From NCBI GenBank assembly GCA_903873655.1, contig CAIQPH010000039.1, forward strand, positions 1 through 47,473: a stretch of 47,473 nt of DNA, in the 5' to 3' direction. Within the stretch, counting starts at the first letter, position 1. The number at the start of each line of letters is the position of its first letter. The position numbers were made by a program, and so were the translations under genes. The DNA comes from an uncultured Holophagaceae bacterium. Lineage in GTDB: Bacteria; Acidobacteriota; Holophagae; Holophagales; Holophagaceae. The notes beneath the pieces were generated by a model. The model was not told the origin of the DNA. It saw only the letters and a program-made list of their open reading frames with translations, and ran no database searches. Below are positions 1 through 8,619 of the stretch, in pieces.

Positions 1-2
1 CC

Positions 3-242
3 TTCGGCCTCAAGCACAGCCGCACTCGGCCCTACCGACCCAGAACCAACGGCAAGGCCGAGCGCCTCATCCAGACCGCTCTCAGGGAATGGGCCTTCGG
101 TCCCACCTGGCAGACTTCAGATGAAAGAAACCAGGCGCTCAGCGCCTGGCTCCACTTCTACAATCACCATAGGCCCCATTCGGCCTTAGGTGGTCAGCCC
201 CCAGTCACAAGGCTGAACAACCTCGTTGGCAACGACAACTAG
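3..242 (+). CDS. IS481-family transposase, C-terminal part (cut by window edge)
   Basis: This 79-codon open frame runs in from the left edge and stops at TAG 240-242. It contains RPYRPRTNGKAERLIQT, then a WLHFYNHHRPHSALGG stretch. These are the last part of the retroviral-integrase-like DDE domain of IS481-type transposases. The glutamate of NGKAERL is the expected third catalytic acid. The first two aspartates lie outside the window, so I cannot tell whether the gene is intact. Just after the stop, GTCCCC (254-259) and GGGGAC (264-269) form a 6-bp hairpin that could belong to the element's terminal region. The next gene starts only 68 bases downstream, so the element ends before position 311. 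Confidence 0.85.
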   Translation, partial: FGLKHSRTRPYRPRTNGKAERLIQTALREWAFGPTWQTSDERNQALSAWLHFYNHHRPHSALGGQPPVTRLNNLVGNDN

Positions 243-310
243 AGCTGAGGTTTGTCCCCAACCGGGGACTCGGGAGGGTGGCCTCGGGCTTTGGGCTGTA
301 GACTGGAGGG

Positions 311-1582
311 ATGTCCAAAACGCCCTATCGCACCGTCACGTCTGAAGGAACCGAGGTCCTGATCGAGCAGCTGCCTCACGTGAAGAGCTGCGCGGTGGGC
401 TTTTGGGTGCGGCGGGGTTCCCGGCACGAGGGCCCGGCGGAAGAGGGTCTGGCCCACTTCCTGGAGCACACGGTCTTCAAGGGTACCGAGGCCTATCCCA
501 CCCCGGATGAACTGGCGGAGGCCACGGATCGCCTGGGTGGCCATGTGGACGCCTTCACGGGCAAGGAAGTGGCCTGCTTCTACGGCAAGGTGCTCGCCGA
601 TCAGCTGCCGGAACTGGTGCATCTGCTCGGCGAACTGGTGACCGCCCCCCTCTTCGACCCAGAGGAGCTGGTCCGGGAGCGCGGCGTCATCCTGGAGGAG
701 ATCGCCCAGAGCGAAGACCAGGCCGATGACTGGGTGAGCGAGCTGTTCTACGGTGGCTTCTGGGAAGGCACGCCCCTGGCCCATCCCATTCTCGGCCGTC
801 CTGAGCAGGTGTCGATCTACGGCCCCCACGAGGCCCGCGCCTTCTTCGACCACACCTACCGGGCGCCGAACCTGGTGGTCGCGGCCGCCGGCGCCATCGA
901 CCCGGAAGCCTTCCAGGTTCTGCTCAGGCCGATTCTTGACAAGTTGCCCCGTGGCTCGGCTCATGCGCCAGGCGCAGGCGTTGGCACCCGGCCCTTCCTG
1001 CTGAACACGCCCAGGAAGGACCTCCAGCAGGCCAACCTGGTGATGGGCTTCCCCGCGCCGGACCATCGCTCGCCGGATCGCGCGGCGGCCCATCTCCTCA
1101 GCCACGTGCTGGGCGGCGGGATGGCTTCGCGGCTCTTCATGGAACTGCGCGAACGCCGGGGGCTCTGCTATCAGGTGGGCAGCTACCTCAGTCCCTACGC
1201 CGATACTGGCGCGCTGCAGATCAGCGCCAGCTGTGCTCCGGCCCAGCTACGGGAGCTGGTGAGCCGCACCCTGGCGGAATGCGCCCGGATCCGTGAGAAG
1301 GGTGTGGAGAGCGGGGAACTTGACCGGGCCAAGCTCCAGGCCCGCACCGGTCTCGTGTTCAGCCAGGAGAGCAGCAGCAGCCGCATGTTCAGCCTCGCCC
1401 ACCAGGCCATCCACCACGGCGAGCTGCGCAGCCTGGATCAGCAGATGAAGGAAATTGAAGCCGTGACGCTCAGTGATCTCCTGCGGGTCGCCCAGGATCT
1501 GCTGGACCCCACCCAGCTTGGTCTCAGCGCCCTTGGCACCCGGCGCGGCTGTGACATCCGCCCGCAGGACCTGGTGGCCTGA
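311..1582 (+). CDS. M16 family zinc peptidase (processing-protease-like)
   Basis: This 423-residue protein belongs to the M16 (pitrilysin/insulinase/mitochondrial processing peptidase) family, which degrades or trims peptides in a closed chamber. The inverted zinc motif HFLEH is at residues 49-53 (H49, E52, H53). The third ligand is expected in ILEEI at about E129, the usual 76-residue distance. The second half carries RERRGLCYQVGSYLSPY, the substrate-contact segment of the inactive C-terminal domain. The length fits a single M16B subunit. No signal peptide is visible, so a cytoplasmic site is likely. The start has a good ribosome site (GGAGGG just upstream of ATG 311). Its stop overlaps the start of rlmN (TGATG), so the two are translationally coupled. 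Confidence 0.93.
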   Translation: MSKTPYRTVTSEGTEVLIEQLPHVKSCAVGFWVRRGSRHEGPAEEGLAHFLEHTVFKGTEAYPTPDELAEATDRLGGHVDAFTGKEVACFYGKVLADQLPELVHLLGELVTAPLFDPEELVRERGVILEEIAQSEDQADDWVSELFYGGFWEGTPLAHPILGRPEQVSIYGPHEARAFFDHTYRAPNLVVAAAGAIDPEAFQVLLRPILDKLPRGSAHAPGAGVGTRPFLLNTPRKDLQQANLVMGFPAPDHRSPDRAAAHLLSHVLGGGMASRLFMELRERRGLCYQVGSYLSPYADTGALQISASCAPAQLRELVSRTLAECARIREKGVESGELDRAKLQARTGLVFSQESSSSRMFSLAHQAIHHGELRSLDQQMKEIEAVTLSDLLRVAQDLLDPTQLGLSALGTRRGCDIRPQDLVA

Positions 1583-2655
1583 TGCCTGGTGGGGCCATGC
1601 CCTGGGATCGCCCCGCCCCCGAGCGGGAAGGCCTGCCCTCGGCTTGGTCCCTGTTCCCGGAGGAGTTGACCACCCTGGGTTGCCCCGGCAGCCCTCTGGA
1701 GACCTTCCGGCGCCTGCACCGGCCCTGGACCTGGAAAGGCGGCGCGCCTGATCTTGGGCCTAGGATCCGCCACTGGCTGGAAGGTGTGGCCGACCTGCAC
1801 CTGCCCGCCATGGTCGAGCGCCAGGCCTCCGCGGATGGTTCCACGAAACTGGCTCTCGAACTGTCGGACGGGAAGCGCATCGAGGCGGTCCACATGCCGC
1901 GCCGGGTGCGGAATCCGCGTGTGACCTTCTGCATCTCCAGCCAGGTGGGCTGCGCCCTGGGGTGCACCTTCTGCGCTACGGGCAGCATGGGGATTCAGCG
2001 AAACCTCCAGGCTGGCGAGATTCTGGGCCAGGTGCTCGCCCTGATGCTGGAACTCGGACCCGAGCGCGGCCATGAGCTCACGCTCGTGTTCATGGGCATG
2101 GGCGAGCCGCTGCACAATCTGGACCATCTGCACCGCGCCATCCGTCTCATGTGCCATCCCATGGGTCTGGGGCTCGGGAAGGGCCGCATCACCGTGAGCA
2201 CCTCGGGCCTGGTAAGCGGCATTGAGAAGCTGTCGAGGCTGGAACCCAGGCCGCTGCTGGCACTCAGCCTCAACGCCACTACGGATGAGGCGAGGAGCCG
2301 CACCATGCCCGTAAACCGGGTCTGGAACCTGGTCCGCCTCCGGCAGGCACTCGACGAATGGGGCCTGAAGCGGGGCGAGAAGTTCTGTTTCGAATACGTG
2401 CTGCTGGCGGGGGAGAACGACACCGAGGCGGATGCGGAGCGACTGGCCAATTGGCTTGGCGAGCTGCGGCGTGCCCACAACCTTAATCTCATCCCCATGA
2501 ACGAGCACGGCGCCAGTGCGTTCCAGCAGCCCACCGAAGACCGCGTGCAGCAATTCGCCAGATGGCTGAAGGACCACGGCTGCTTCGTCACCGTCCGCCG
2601 CAGCCGGGGGCAGGACGTACAGGGGGCCTGCGGGCAGCTGATCAAGGGGAAGTGA
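1582..2655 (+). CDS. rlmN: RlmN, 23S rRNA A2503 / tRNA A37 C2-methyltransferase (radical SAM)
   Basis: This 357-residue radical-SAM methyltransferase makes 2-methyladenosine at A2503 of 23S rRNA and, in several bacteria, at A37 of some tRNAs. The [4Fe-4S] motif CxxxCxxC is at C124, C128 and C131. MGMGEPL follows at 171-177 and contacts SAM. The two mechanistic cysteines are present: C117 in TFCISS and C350 in GACGQL near the C terminus, matching E. coli C118 and C355. Length and motif spacing are normal for RlmN. Cfr, the resistance paralogue, modifies C8 with the same chemistry, but the housekeeping context favours RlmN. The ATG overlaps the stop of the M16 gene. Confidence 0.95.
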   Translation: MPGGAMPWDRPAPEREGLPSAWSLFPEELTTLGCPGSPLETFRRLHRPWTWKGGAPDLGPRIRHWLEGVADLHLPAMVERQASADGSTKLALELSDGKRIEAVHMPRRVRNPRVTFCISSQVGCALGCTFCATGSMGIQRNLQAGEILGQVLALMLELGPERGHELTLVFMGMGEPLHNLDHLHRAIRLMCHPMGLGLGKGRITVSTSGLVSGIEKLSRLEPRPLLALSLNATTDEARSRTMPVNRVWNLVRLRQALDEWGLKRGEKFCFEYVLLAGENDTEADAERLANWLGELRRAHNLNLIPMNEHGASAFQQPTEDRVQQFARWLKDHGCFVTVRRSRGQDVQGACGQLIKGK

Positions 2656-2667
2656 GCTGCTTTTTCT

Positions 2668-2691
2668 CTTTGCGCCTTTGCGCCTTTGCGT
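2668..2691. repeat. Three tandem 8-bp units, CTTTGCGC-type, between rlmN and dut
   Basis: CTTTGCGC (2668-2675), CTTTGCGC (2676-2683) and CTTTGCGT (2684-2691) follow one another exactly, then TGAATC. The array lies in the 49-base gap between rlmN and dut, and a frame from an alternative upstream start at 2678 would run through it. I see no function. The regular unit and the low-complexity pyrimidine-rich context suggest a dispersed short repeat, not a coding sequence. Confidence 0.7.
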
Positions 2692-2704
2692 TGAATCTTT
2701 TCGG

Positions 2705-3160
<456 letters not shown>

Positions 3161-3223
3161 ACGATTTTCTGAAATGGCTGTTGAAACAGCAATATAATCT
3201 GATCCCCTTCATAGGAGGTTCCC

Positions 3224-3982
3224 ATGCGTCGCGCAGCCCTCGTTCTTTCCCTCGCCGCCCTTCCTGTTCTCGCTGGCCAGCCTCTGACCTACACCGACGG
3301 CCCCACCAAGCTGGCGGGCTACATCGCCCGCCTCAGCTCGATCAAGGGCAAGGTCCCGGGCGTGGTGGTGGTCCACCAGTGGATGGGCCTCACGGACCAT
3401 GAGCGCAAGGTGTCGGATGACCTGGCCAAACTTGGCTATGTGGCCCTGGCAGCGGACATTTATGGCGAAGGGGAGCATCCTGCGAACTCCGGCGAGGCGG
3501 GTAAGCTGGCGGGTAAATACAAGGGCAACCGGACGCTCTACCGGCGCCGCGTCGCTGCAGCCATTGAGACGCTGAAGGCCCAGAAGGGCGTGGATGGTTC
3601 CCGCCTCGCGGTGATTGGTTTTTGCTTCGGCGGCATGGGCGCCCTGGAGGCCGCGCGCGCTGGTTTTCCCGTGAAGGGCGTGGTGTCCTTCCACGGGGAC
3701 CTGGATTCGCCTGCGGACGCCAAAGTTGAACCCATCTCGGCCAAGCTCCTGGTCTGCCATGGGGCCGATGATCCCTTCGTCACGGCCAAGGCCGTGGCCG
3801 GCTTCCAGGACGAGATGCGCCAGGCGAAGGCGGACTATGTGTTCGTGGCCTACGCCGGTGCCGTCCATGCCTTCACCCAGAAGGAGGCGGGCAGCGACAA
3901 CAGCAAGGGCGCGGCCTACAACGAGGCCGCCCAGCGCCGCAGCTGGCAGCACATGCAGGATTTCTTCAAGGAGATCTTCTAG
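3224..3982 (+). CDS. Dienelactone hydrolase family protein, secreted
   Basis: This 252-residue alpha/beta hydrolase is of the dienelactone hydrolase (DLH) type, which uses a Cys-Asp-His triad. The triad candidates are C134 in GFCFGGMG, D183 in HGADDPF and H215 in GAVHAF. The first 18 residues (MRRAALVLSLAALPVLAG) form a signal peptide, so it acts in the periplasm, unlike classic cytoplasmic ClcD. The true substrate is unknown; such secreted DLH proteins act on various esters or lactones. The start has a strong ribosome site (AGGAGG, 3213-3218). The last bases form CTAG (3979-3982), where this stop and the stop of the opposing gene overlap. Confidence 0.9.
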   Translation: MRRAALVLSLAALPVLAGQPLTYTDGPTKLAGYIARLSSIKGKVPGVVVVHQWMGLTDHERKVSDDLAKLGYVALAADIYGEGEHPANSGEAGKLAGKYKGNRTLYRRRVAAAIETLKAQKGVDGSRLAVIGFCFGGMGALEAARAGFPVKGVVSFHGDLDSPADAKVEPISAKLLVCHGADDPFVTAKAVAGFQDEMRQAKADYVFVAYAGAVHAFTQKEAGSDNSKGAAYNEAAQRRSWQHMQDFFKEIF

Positions 3983-5055
3983 CGCGGTTCGCTCTGTTTC
4001 AGCAGGTCCACCAGGTGGCTGCTCCATAGGGCAGCGACCGTGTGGCTGCCGTGGCCGCGGGTTTGTGGACTGAGGGGCAGCAGCAGCGCCCGGCCCTTGG
4101 GAACCCGCTTGATCTCGCGCTCGAGGATGCCCAGCTCAGGCGGGTTGATGAGATCGTCCGCGGTGTTCACGGCCAACAGAGGCGCCTGGATGCGCTCAAG
4201 CCCAGGCCCAGGATCGTAGTCCCTGGATGCCTCCACGGCATAGAGGACATCATTGGCGTCCCCGGTCTTCAGGTAGGTCGATACGAACTTGTCCAAGTTC
4301 GCGTCAGCCTTGGCCAGGGTGGGTGCATCCTCCTGCCGCAGAACGGGATTGCTGCTCATGAAATAGAGCAACCCTGCGGCAGTGCGCAAGGCCTGCGGCT
4401 GGACTTGGTAATCGCCGCCCCGCCACTGGGGATCCTGCCGAATGGCATCCATGATGGTGCGCCGCCAGACCCGATTCCTGCCAGCTATCTGGGTCGGCAG
4501 GCAGGCCAGCGGCATCAGCGCATCCATCATGCCCGGGTGGAGCTGGCCCCATAGCCAAGTGTGCATGCCACCCATGGAAGTGCCCATGACCAGTCGCAGG
4601 TGGGTGATGCCGAGGCTTTCAACCAGAAGGCGCCGCTGGGCTTCCACCATGTCGAGGTAGCCGTATCGGGGGAACTTGGCATGCAGCCCATCACTGGGTT
4701 TGCCGGATTTGCCGTGGCCGATCCCATCAGGAAGCACGATGAAGTAGGCGGCCGCGTCCAGAGGCTGCCCGGGTCCAAACAGGCTCCCGGAGAACTCAGG
4801 GCGCACAAACTGGGCGCCGCTGCCGGTGGTGCCGTGCAGGATGAGGACGGCGTTCCGCACCACTCCGGCGGCGTCCCGTCGGGGGGTTCCGTAGGTGCGG
4901 TAGTGGATCTTCATTTCCGCCAGGACTTCTCCTGATGTGAAGTGGAAGTTCCTGAGGAGGACATCCCCTTCTGTGGGAGATTGGGCGCTGAGAAGACTGG
5001 CGCAAAGCCAAGCGACCAGGAGCATGGTCGAGCGGAAGCGTGATCGAATGGGCAT
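3979..5055 (-). CDS. Secreted MetX-like alpha/beta hydrolase
   Basis: This 358-residue alpha/beta-fold protein resembles homoserine O-acetyltransferase (MetX). The nucleophile is the Ser of MGTSMGGMHTW, the acid is in NTADDLINPP and the histidine is in GHGSHT near the C terminus. The oxyanion segment LILHGTTGSG is also present. It begins with a signal peptide (MPIRSRFRSTMLLVAWLCAS), which true cytoplasmic MetX lacks, so it is more likely a periplasmic esterase or acyltransferase of this fold than a methionine-pathway enzyme. ATG 5055 is preferred over a start 21 codons upstream because it has a GGAG site and begins the signal peptide. It converges with the DLH gene, sharing CTAG at the stops. 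Confidence 0.85.
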   Translation of the reverse strand: MPIRSRFRSTMLLVAWLCASLLSAQSPTEGDVLLRNFHFTSGEVLAEMKIHYRTYGTPRRDAAGVVRNAVLILHGTTGSGAQFVRPEFSGSLFGPGQPLDAAAYFIVLPDGIGHGKSGKPSDGLHAKFPRYGYLDMVEAQRRLLVESLGITHLRLVMGTSMGGMHTWLWGQLHPGMMDALMPLACLPTQIAGRNRVWRRTIMDAIRQDPQWRGGDYQVQPQALRTAAGLLYFMSSNPVLRQEDAPTLAKADANLDKFVSTYLKTGDANDVLYAVEASRDYDPGPGLERIQAPLLAVNTADDLINPPELGILEREIKRVPKGRALLLPLSPQTRGHGSHTVAALWSSHLVDLLKQSEPR

Positions 5056-5172
5056 GGGGATCTCCAGGCTCTTGGGGACCCGGGCTGGTGAGGCGAAGAA
5101 GCAGAGGGCCTCTGCCACCGCAGATCCCCTGCGGAAGGCAGGTCAAGTTAATGTGGGTCCAGGGAGGCCGCT

Positions 5173-6717
5173 GTGCAACTCATTGGGAGTGTCATCATTG
5201 CCTGTACCGTTCTGGCCGCCCAGACATCACCAGTGGACGAGGTGACCCTTCGGGCCCACCTGGCCTTTCTTGCCGACGATATGCTGGAGGGCCGAGGCAC
5301 AGGGCAGCGCGGTGGGGAACTGACCGTGCGCTACCTGGAGACCCAGCTTCAGGTTCTGGGCCTTCAACCGGCCAACGGCGCGAGTTACCGGCAGAGTGTC
5401 AAGCTGTCGGGAATCCGCTTGGAGGCAGCTGCCAGCAGCCTTGATTTCGAGGGGCCGAAGGGATCCTTCCAGCCGGCCCTTGGCGCCGACCTGGTGGTGG
5501 GTGCGGCCGCTGCGGAGCCTTCATTGACCGTGAATGCGCCGCTGGTCTTCGTGGGACACGGCATCGCCGCGCCTGATGGCAGTCGGGATGATTACAAGGG
5601 GCTGGATGTAAGAGGCTGCCTCCTGGTCATGCTGGTGGGGGATCGTCGCAACGGTCCACCCGCGCCTCTCTGTTGCGAGCCAGAGAACTACTTCGGACGC
5701 TGGACCTACAAGTTCGAAGAGGCCCGCCGCCACGGTGCGGCTGGCGTGCTGCTGATACACACGGAGGCCTCGGCCGGCTACGGTTGGCCCGTGGTGCGCA
5801 ACGGCTGGACGCAGGAACGGTTCCAGCGGGAGGGATCAGGGCAGGCCGGGGCCGTGCAGGGCTGGCTCACCGAAGCCGCCGCCAGCCGCCTGTTCGCCCT
5901 GGGCAACCAGGATTTCCAGACGCTGGCTTCCGCGGCCGACAGCCTGGCCTTCCGCCCGGTCCCCTTGCCGATCAGGGCAAGGGGAGTGCTGCATTCGGCC
6001 GTCCGTTCCCTGGAGCAGTGGAATGTGGCGGCTCTCCTGTCCGGCACAGATCCCAGCCTCCAGAAGGAACTGGTGATCTATTCCGCCCACTGGGACCACT
6101 TCGGCAAGGGTGCGGACGGCGCCATTTACACCGGGGCGGTGGACAACGCCTCCGGTTGCGCCGCCGTGCTGACCCTGGCCAAGGTCCTGGTGCGGCAGCC
6201 CCTGAAGCGGAGCGTGATGTTCCTCTTCCCCTGCGCGGAGGAGCAGGGCCTGCTGGGGTCTGCGGCCTACGTGGAGGCGCCGCTCTGGCCCCTGGACCGC
6301 ACGGTGCTGGACATCAACCTCGAGAGCCTCAACGCGGTGGGGCCCACGCGGGATATCGGCCTGCTTGGATCGAAGGAACCCTCTCTCCGGGCCCTCTGCT
6401 CCCAGGCCGCCGCCAGCGTCGGATTGGTGATCACTCCCGCCAGGGCTGATCCCTCGGGCCTCTGCTTCCGCTCTGACCACTTCCCCTTCGCCAAGGCCGG
6501 CGTGCCGGCGCTATCACCCGGGTTCTCCCTGGATGGGGGCTGGGACTACCTGGGCGACAAGGCCGCGGCCCAGGCCAGGGCGGCGGCTTTCCTGAACCGC
6601 TACCACCAGCCCACAGACCGCTACGACCCCGCCTGGAATCTCAAAGGGATGATGCAGCAAGTAAGCTTCGCGCTGGAACTGGGTCGTCTCGCAGGAACCG
6701 TTCCCACCACCAGGTGA
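5173..6717 (+). CDS. M28 family aminopeptidase with PA-domain insertion, secreted
   Basis: This 514-residue zinc peptidase starts at GTG 5173 behind AGGGAGG. Residues 1-17 form a signal peptide. Residues about 115-250 look like a protease-associated (PA) domain. The M28 catalytic domain follows: H306 and D308 in SAHWDHFG, D324 in VDNASG, E356/E357 in PCAEEQGLLGS, D380 in LDINLES and H436 in RSDHFPFA. This is the complete ligand set for a two-zinc aminopeptidase. It probably removes N-terminal amino acids from peptides in the periplasm. The gene is divergent from the MetX-like hydrolase and convergent with rsmH, 7 bases from its stop. Confidence 0.93.
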   Translation: MQLIGSVIIACTVLAAQTSPVDEVTLRAHLAFLADDMLEGRGTGQRGGELTVRYLETQLQVLGLQPANGASYRQSVKLSGIRLEAAASSLDFEGPKGSFQPALGADLVVGAAAAEPSLTVNAPLVFVGHGIAAPDGSRDDYKGLDVRGCLLVMLVGDRRNGPPAPLCCEPENYFGRWTYKFEEARRHGAAGVLLIHTEASAGYGWPVVRNGWTQERFQREGSGQAGAVQGWLTEAAASRLFALGNQDFQTLASAADSLAFRPVPLPIRARGVLHSAVRSLEQWNVAALLSGTDPSLQKELVIYSAHWDHFGKGADGAIYTGAVDNASGCAAVLTLAKVLVRQPLKRSVMFLFPCAEEQGLLGSAAYVEAPLWPLDRTVLDINLESLNAVGPTRDIGLLGSKEPSLRALCSQAAASVGLVITPARADPSGLCFRSDHFPFAKAGVPALSPGFSLDGGWDYLGDKAAAQARAAAFLNRYHQPTDRYDPAWNLKGMMQQVSFALELGRLAGTVPTTR

Positions 6718-6724
6718 CCTGGGC

Positions 6725-7759
6725 TCACCCCAGTGGCAGCTTCGCCCAGCGCAGCTTCGCGCTGGTGGAGCGCGGGTTGGCTCGCCGTTCCTCCGGCGAC
6801 GCCCGGAGGGGTTCGGGTGCCACCTCGACGTAGGTTCCCGCCCGGAGTCCCTGGAGGAAGGCTTTCTTTACCCGCCGGTCCTCGCCGGAATGGAAGGTGA
6901 GGATGGCCACGCGGCCACCGGGTTTCAGGCAGTCCGGCAGCAGGGATAGGAACTGGTCCAGCACCGTGAATTCGTCGTTCACGGCGATGCGCAGGGCCTG
7001 GAAGGTGCGCTGAAGGGCCCGCTTGATCTCATCGTTCTCCAATCCGTCGGCGCGGAGCGCCGCCCTCACGCGATCTGCAAGATCGCGTGTTGTCCGGACG
7101 CCTTGGCCGTGGATTTCCCGGGCGATGGCGGCTGCGTGGGGTTCGTCCGCGTTCTCGATGAGGAGTTCCGCGAGGGCTGCCTCTTCAAGGGCAGCCAGCA
7201 GGTCCGCCGCGGACCGCCCGCGCTGGGGGTTGAGGCGCAGGTCCAGCGGACCATCAGCCTTCCAGGTGAAGCCCCGGGCCGGGTTGTCGAGCTGCATGGA
7301 GGAGACGCCGAGATCCGCGAGTACGACGTCGAAGCCGCCGGACTCCGCCTGCAGGCGCGGCAGTCCCGCGAAGTTCATGCGGTGCACCGTGAGCACCTCC
7401 TCGCCAAAGCCCAGGGCCCGCAGCCGGGCTTCGGTACGGGGCAGTTCCAGGGGGTCCACGTCCACGCCGAAGAGCCGGCCGCCGGGCACCAGGAGGGGAA
7501 GCATCGCCTGGGCGTGGCCACCATAGCCCAGGGTGGCGTCCAGGGCCACGTCACCGGGTTTCGGGTCCAGCGCCGCCAGGATCTCCGCCACCATGATCGG
7601 CCGGTGGGTTCCCGCCGGTGTGTGGCCCCGCGCCATCACCTTCTCCTGTTCGGCGGCGTGCTGCTCTGGTGCCAGTTCCTTGTACTTCTCCTCGAACCGT
7701 CGCGGGTGCGTGCCTTGGTAGCGGACCCGCCGCCGGCGGGGAGGGTCGTCTTGGTTCAT
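6725..7759 (-). CDS. rsmH: RsmH, 16S rRNA C1402 N4-methyltransferase
   Basis: This 344-residue SAM-dependent enzyme methylates N4 of C1402 in the ribosomal P site. The SAM motif is DATLGYGGHA (74-83), followed by FGVDVDP. The C-terminal signature TFHSGEDRRVK replaces the common SFHSLEDR form. The first 50 residues are a basic extension ending in ARGHTPAGTHRPIMV, as in some RsmH subfamilies with long N termini. I chose ATG 7759; it overlaps the stop of the upstream phosphatidyltransferase by four bases (ATGA). A longer open frame upstream would overlap that gene fully and is rejected. In many bacteria rsmH heads the cell-division cluster; here it sits at the end of a lipid operon. Confidence 0.95.
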   Translation of the reverse strand: MNQDDPPRRRRVRYQGTHPRRFEEKYKELAPEQHAAEQEKVMARGHTPAGTHRPIMVAEILAALDPKPGDVALDATLGYGGHAQAMLPLLVPGGRLFGVDVDPLELPRTEARLRALGFGEEVLTVHRMNFAGLPRLQAESGGFDVVLADLGVSSMQLDNPARGFTWKADGPLDLRLNPQRGRSAADLLAALEEAALAELLIENADEPHAAAIAREIHGQGVRTTRDLADRVRAALRADGLENDEIKRALQRTFQALRIAVNDEFTVLDQFLSLLPDCLKPGGRVAILTFHSGEDRRVKKAFLQGLRAGTYVEVAPEPLRASPEERRANPRSTSAKLRWAKLPLG

Positions 7760-8334
7760 GCTCGAAGATCCATGGGATTCCGGGCCAACCTGAGCGCGGC
7801 GCGGAAGTCCTTCACATTGGTCACGGGTTTGGGCAGCACCGTCGTGATGGCCATCTCTTCGAGTTCGGCGAGGGCCAGCACCAGGGCCGCCAGGCGGAAT
7901 AACCAGGCGGAGCCTCCAGCGAAAATGAGGATGGTGGCCGCACCCACCAGGTACGCGGAGATCACCGCTCCCCGGGTGTGGTAGCTGGTGAGGGTCCTGA
8001 ATTTCACGAACCCGTAGGCCACGGGAAGGACGTAGGCGCCCACGACCAGCCAGAAGAAAACCGCCTCCTGCCGAAGGAAGCCCGGCTTCAGCCAGTAGAC
8101 GCAGACGGGCACAGTCATGTAGGTGGCCAGGTCCCCCCAACTGTCCAGTCGGGCCCCCCACTCGGAGCACTGGTTCAACCAGCGGGCCAGCTTGCCGTCC
8201 AGGATGTCCGAGACCAGGGAAATGATGAGCACCGCGAGAAACCAGTGCTCGTGCCGGGTCCAGGCCAGGGCCAGGAGCACAGGAGCCAGGACGATGCGCA
8301 GGGCGCTGAGCGCGTTGGGAAGGGTCCAGAACAT
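7756..8334 (-). CDS. CDP-alcohol phosphatidyltransferase (PgsA-like)
   Basis: This 192-residue integral membrane enzyme transfers a phosphatidyl group from a CDP-lipid to an alcohol. The family signature D-x2-DG-x2-AR-x8-G-x3-D-x3-D is complete: D43, D46, G47, A50, R51, G60, D64 and D68. Hydrophobic segments cover most of the rest. The acceptor could be glycerol-3-phosphate (PgsA), inositol phosphate or another polyol; the sequence does not decide this. The start has AGGAG a few bases upstream. It is coupled to rsmH by ATGA and lies downstream of the CDP-lipid synthase and lipid kinase genes, which fits a lipid-headgroup pathway. The structured element at 8347-8619 separates it from those genes. 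Confidence 0.9.
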   Translation of the reverse strand: MFWTLPNALSALRIVLAPVLLALAWTRHEHWFLAVLIISLVSDILDGKLARWLNQCSEWGARLDSWGDLATYMTVPVCVYWLKPGFLRQEAVFFWLVVGAYVLPVAYGFVKFRTLTSYHTRGAVISAYLVGAATILIFAGGSAWLFRLAALVLALAELEEMAITTVLPKPVTNVKDFRAALRLARNPMDLRA

Positions 8335-8346
8335 GGGAATCTCCTA

Positions 8347-8619
8347 AGGAGCTGGAATGGAATAAGCATTGCCGCCGCGCGGGGCGCCGGGCAAGCGAGA
8401 CAAGGAGGCAGAGGTTCCAGCGGAGCGGGACTCCGTGAACCGAGGCCGACGCCGTATCGAGCCGCCCGCCGCTCTGGGTCCGAAGGATTGGCGCCCATCC
8501 GCGCGCCCCGTGGCGTCAGCGCCCTTGGACAATGAACCACATTGCCCTACGGGCGCTTCCTTGCGGATGCATCGCGGCTGGGTGCCAACGGTGGCAACGT
8601 TTATTTCATTCCAGCTCCT
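8347..8619. repeat. Structured intergenic element with 31-bp inverted repeats (MITE or RNA candidate)
   Basis: The arms 8347-8377 and 8589-8619 are inverted copies matching at 27 of 31 positions. Both begin AGGAGCTGGAATG when read inward. All four differences are G/A transitions; on a plus-strand RNA three of them become G-U pairs. Between the arms, CGGGGCGC (8380-8387) can pair with GCGCCCCG (8503-8510). AGCGCCC (8518-8524) pairs with GGGCGCT (8551-8557) around a nested CAATG/CATTG hairpin (8530-8534/8540-8544). TGCCA/TGGCA (8583-8587/8592-8596) could form a competing small hairpin. I see no convincing coding frame. It could be a small non-autonomous transposon or a structured RNA. No clean target-site duplication is visible (TA flanks are off by one base). 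Confidence 0.65.

Noticed and set aside
254..269. GTCCCC/GGGGAC hairpin after the left transposase as a terminator
   Set aside because: Only a 6-bp stem and no T tract follows; more likely part of the element's end.
8335..8617. Possible known RNA (RNase P, SRP RNA, 6S or tmRNA) in the structured gap
   Set aside because: I looked for their conserved core strings and saw none; the element is described only as an unassigned structure.
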